From assembly GCF_014898815.1 (NCBI RefSeq), contig NW_026515546.1:2590501-2654500 (forward strand): a stretch of DNA of 64,000 bases, given 5' to 3'. Source of the DNA: Panonychus citri (lineage: Eukaryota; Arthropoda; Arachnida; Trombidiformes; Tetranychidae). Shown here one piece after another: positions 61,094 through 64,000 of the stretch. Each line of letters begins with the position of its first letter. Within the stretch, counting starts at the first letter, position 1. The notes below the pieces were generated by a model that was given only the letters and a program-made list of their open reading frames with translations, had not been told where the DNA came from and did no database searches. Position numbers and translations under genes: made by a program.

Positions 61094-61967
61094 TTATAAT
61101 CATGTAGAGAAATTGTCTCATTATTGAAAATAAACCAATTAATCAATGAAGTTTTTACTGATTAAAATGAGACGAGTTAATTTCTATTAACCGATATGTT
61201 ACTCTGATTGATAAATTTAAATAAAGATTTATTATCAACTCAAATGTTTAATTTTCCTTTCCTGTTAAACTTTAAGCAAGCGAGAACAAACCTTCTTATG
61301 AAAGTTTTTTCAAGAGACCCGTTGATTTGAGATACTGTGAGTCATTTTTTAACTGATTTCTTAATTGCGGATTCGAATATAAATTTCTTTTCCTTTCTCT
61401 CGTCGCTTTCTTTTCGAATTGCGCTCTTAAAAAGCCGAACTGCGCCTCCGTTCATGCTAAACTTAGAATCTGAATTTCTCATGAGTTGGTGCTTAGATTT
61501 TGTTCGGACTTTTTTTTCAAATAGTTCCAGTGTCCGTTGCTCGGACACCTTCACGGTTTATTTTCAGAAACATTTGGTACTTTGCCCGTTACCGGCAAAG
61601 TTTCTTACAAGATGGGTTCGGATGGTACGACGCATAATTTTTGGATTGTTACAATTTGCATTTGATTGAGTGAGGAATTTGTGTTGGGATCGGATTTCGT
61701 AGGGAGGGAGATATTGATTTGATTCGGTTGCCTGTTGCAATACATATGTATGGGTACGGATTTGTGTTGGAATTGGATATTTCTAGGGTTCGGATTCGTA
61801 TACAAAATAATTGTTAAGAACTGTATTGGCTGCAAATTACAATTTGGTCAGGGTGAAAGTGAATTAAAAGGGATTTTTATGAATAATAATAAATGTTGTT
61901 GGCAGGCTAGCGGAAGGAACATTAAGATTGACATTGTTTTCTTACAATGTATCACAAGGTTACATTT
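61094..61967. other. Composition-shifted DNA 3' of the orphan gene
   Basis: From about 61330 the sequence becomes richer in TTCGG and CGGA words than the rest of the window. A perfect hairpin GTGTCCG-TTG-CTCGGACAC lies at about 61530-61549. Two related stretches, GAATTTGTGTTGGGATCGGA (about 61676) and GATTTGTGTTGGAATTGGA (about 61758), form an imperfect direct repeat. Frames on both strands here (61337-61669, 61342-61554) have no recognisable family. It may be 3' UTR of the minus-strand orphan gene or part of an inserted element. Confidence 0.35.
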
Positions 61968-62777
61968 CTATTTTACAATTCGTTTTTTAGAGGGAGAGGG
62001 GGCCGAAGGCATTATCCTTTTCGATGGCTCAGAGGCTTCGGTTGGTTCGACATCGACTGAGACTTCGGCCTCGGCTGCGGCTTCGGCTACTTCATCACTT
62101 GCTCTTTTCTTATTTTTCAGACCTTTGTCCTTCTTTTTCCTCTTCTTCTCTTTTCCTTGAGTATCCAGATCGATTAGTTGGGACTCTAGCTCTTGCTTGA
62201 GGGTCATCACTTGATGGCTCTCTTGCATTGCCTTCAACTTGGCCGATAGCTCGATCTGTTCATACTCCGCTCGCAGTGCTTTCAGGCGATATTCATGGAA
62301 GTCCATCCATAAACGGGTGCATCGCTTGTAAACTTCCTCATCCACTTTGTATATTGATAGAGGCTTTTCTGTTTCTTTCTCTTGGCTTGGGCGTCTGCTA
62401 CAGTCATGTCGTTCGAGATCGGATTCAGTTCGCAGAAAGTCGAGACATCGGTTGCACCAAATCAACTTGAACTTTGGCTTCCGAGGCCTCGGGGTACACA
62501 TTTCTTTCAGTTGAGCTCGTACAGCGGTCAGCTCATCTTTGATCTCGTCTTTAAATTTTCCAATGGACGCATTCACATCCTGGAAACCACTTGATTGGCC
62601 AGCCTTCATTGTTAGTAGATCACTAATCATTCCTCTAAGTTTAATCGAGTTCTCGTTTGAGAGTATGTTGATCTCAGTTAGAATAGTTTCAAGACAAGAC
62701 AATGAGGAGCTTTGGTTCGTTCGAGGGCTTGATTTGGCATTTTTATGACCAGGAGATTTGCCAGGAGATTTCGACAT
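61968..62777 (-). CDS. Orphan nuclear-type protein with C2HC finger and coiled coils
   Basis: An intronless 269-residue frame from the ATG at 62777; the open frame extends upstream to 62834 only with a TTG. Basic Ser/Lys start (SKSPGKSPGHKNAKSSPR). A helical, probably coiled-coil region follows. Then comes a zinc-finger-like CNRCLDFLRTESDLERHDC (C-x2-C ... H-x-C). A second helical region, MDFHEYRLKALRAEYEQIEL, is followed by a strongly basic KEKKRKKKDKGLKNKKR and an Ala/Glu-rich tail. The coding strand is noticeably GC-richer than neighbouring genes. It could be a host orphan gene, a domesticated or gag/ORF1-like transposon protein, or transferred DNA; no family is recognised. A GCGCCATCTA element lies about 165 bp upstream. 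Confidence 0.6.
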   Translation of the reverse strand: MSKSPGKSPGHKNAKSSPRTNQSSSLSCLETILTEINILSNENSIKLRGMISDLLTMKAGQSSGFQDVNASIGKFKDEIKDELTAVRAQLKEMCTPRPRKPKFKLIWCNRCLDFLRTESDLERHDCSRRPSQEKETEKPLSIYKVDEEVYKRCTRLWMDFHEYRLKALRAEYEQIELSAKLKAMQESHQVMTLKQELESQLIDLDTQGKEKKRKKKDKGLKNKKRASDEVAEAAAEAEVSVDVEPTEASEPSKRIMPSAPSPSKKRIVK

Positions 62778-63371
62778 GTTTGGGATGAGTTCGGACTCGT
62801 TGTGCAAACAACTGTAGAGTTTGGGTTCGGACAAACAAACAGTTCGGCTTGTTTCGGGTTCGGAAGTTGACGTGCACGATGAGAAGACAGAACTATTATG
62901 ATCAGCTCATGGTACAGTTTTCAATAGGTAAAACTCTCTATTGGCGCCATCTATCATTCCGTTCTTTCGGACCATTTACCTCGTGGATAGGTGATGCTTT
63001 GGTTTCGGTTTTGATTTTGTTTCGGCTTGACTAGATTTAGTTATTTACAATGGGTTGATGGGCTTATGATTTAAATATGAGATTAAAATATTTGATATGT
63101 TAAAGGTGTTTTATATGTAAAATTAATAATAATTGGGAATTACATTGTTCAAAGGGTTCGTTCGGACTTATTTTCTGTTCTGTAGGATTTTAAGCTGAAT
63201 TTTGGATACTTTATACCTTACGTAGACTCCTTTTAGGCTAAAAGTTTTAGCTTAAGCATAATCTTAACTGAAAAATCCACCTTATTTTATTTATGATGAT
63301 GATGATTAGTAGAATTCCGCTAAGGACTATATCCATCTCCAAAATAAATTTGCCCCTCACCGATTTTCTTG
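62778..63371. other. Upstream region of the orphan gene
   Basis: CCGAAC-type words recur at 62822-62866 on the minus strand. GGCGCCATCTA lies at 62943-62953, like the element near 408. From 63060 the DNA returns to ordinary AT-rich spacer. No further gene recognised. Confidence 0.45.
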
Positions 63372-63815
63372 AAATTTTAGATCGACGAGCATCAATATCT
63401 GCTTGATCTTCTTAAATCATTGATTCAGTTTCTTTATCATCTTTGTCATCTTTGTTAATTAAGTTTATCTCATCTTCGGAAAGGACTATTTCAAAATCTT
63501 TCTTTGGTGTTGGAAGTTCAGAATGTTGTCTCTTTAAACTTTCACGTTGATCTTTCTCATAAAGTTTCACTGCTAATCCACTTCCAAAGCTTTGAATGAG
63601 TTGATTATGTATGAGATGTTGATGTCTTAATCTCTTAAAGTTATGATTATCTGGATCATGAAGCGCACTGGAAATATCATGAATACCTTCTGGAACTGGC
63701 GCTTCAAAAGGAATCTCAGTATTTTAATCAATTCCTTTTTTCTTTCGACCTGAGTCCAAGTGAATCCTCACTATTCAAAGTTCACGTCTATTTTTTAATG
63801 GAATAAACAACGACC
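63372..63815 (-). pseudogene. CDC5L pseudogene fragment 2
   Basis: A second partial CDC5L copy, covering parent about 47570-47785 and 48440-48650. It shares with fragment 1 the TGA replacing a CGA codon and the GCG-to-GTG change next to it. It also has private lesions: a 6-base deletion in GGRRK, TAA in place of TAC after KKKGID, a large internal deletion of about 650 bp joining FKRLRHQHL to SFGSGLAVKLYEKDQRE, and a TAA in the ETESMI segment. Its own breakpoints differ from fragment 1, so the two decayed separately after duplication. Confidence 0.92.
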
Positions 63816-64000
63816 CTCACTTTATTTCAATAAGACAAAATAGCGAATTCAATAATTGTCCTTAACTAGTGATTGAATAATAATTCACTCAGATTTATTT
63901 GGTAACAATTGAACAATGATAATTCCTCTTTTCTGCAAAGTAACAGTATATTTAGGAACAAAACCTATTAGTAGGTTGAAATTCATTTGGAAGAATTGAA
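63816..64000. repeat. Duplicated flank of CDC5L fragment 2
   Basis: Counterpart of 56841-57045. The resemblance runs to the edge of the window (AGGTTGAAATTCATTTGGAA), so the duplicated block continues outside. Beyond the first copy of this flank lies a peptide gene. Confidence 0.7.

Noticed and set aside
61337..61669. Plus-strand frame of 110 codons and a Lys-rich minus-strand frame
   Set aside because: No signal, domain or splice support; probably 3' UTR or island DNA of the orphan gene.
61968..62834. Orphan gene start at 62834
   Set aside because: That codon is TTG; the first ATG is at 62777.

Overview
The window is nuclear DNA of a small-genome arthropod, most likely an acariform mite of the spider-mite (Tetranychus) kind. 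The reasons are strongly AT-rich spacers, introns often near 100 bp with clean GT-AG ends, single genes on both strands with no operon signals, TATAAAAG core promoters, and a purely animal gene set (uridine phosphorylase, calpain, a thioester-protein relative, NPDC1/CAB-1, RNF4, glutaryl-CoA dehydrogenase, DRAM, CDC5L, regucalcin, APMAP). The mite assignment is inference from style; no marker gene proves the species. All exon joins were read by eye from splice signals and kept reading frames.

Layout, left to right. 1-6.3 kb: uridine phosphorylase (+), with pyrimidine-rich leader DNA upstream. 6.6-9.2 kb: a calpain (-) that has lost two of its three catalytic residues. 9.2-13.7 kb: no confirmed gene, but several strong minus-strand splice sites. 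13.7-22.2 kb: an eight-exon, 2169-residue alpha-2-macroglobulin/complement-like protein (-) without a thioester, carrying a 420-residue Tyr/Pro/Ala repeat between the macroglobulin body and a C-terminal netrin-like domain. 26.8 kb: NPDC1/CAB-1 homologue (+). 31.5 kb: secreted Ser/Gly/His-rich protein (+). 35-36.4 kb: RNF4-type SUMO-targeted ubiquitin ligase (-). 37.3-38.6 kb: glutaryl-CoA dehydrogenase (-). 40.7-42.0 kb: DRAM-family membrane protein (-). 45.5 kb: small membrane protein (+). 46.9-49.5 kb: CDC5L (+). 49.6-55.6 kb: regucalcin (-), APMAP-1 (-) and APMAP-2 (+), three related six-bladed-propeller genes, the two APMAP paralogues head to head.

56-64 kb is an unstable accessory region. 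It holds five near-identical two-exon genes for tiny secreted peptides (42-49 residues) with an X-Pro dipeptide run and variable C-termini, two broken CDC5L copies that share the same lesions and flanks, a mariner-like miniature element with TA target duplications, and an intronless orphan gene (C2HC finger, coiled coils) in an island of unlike composition. The tandem peptide family is the best candidate for an undescribed system. The repeat-bearing thioester-less TEP and the inactive calpain are the next most interesting. I found no tRNA, rRNA or CRISPR array.
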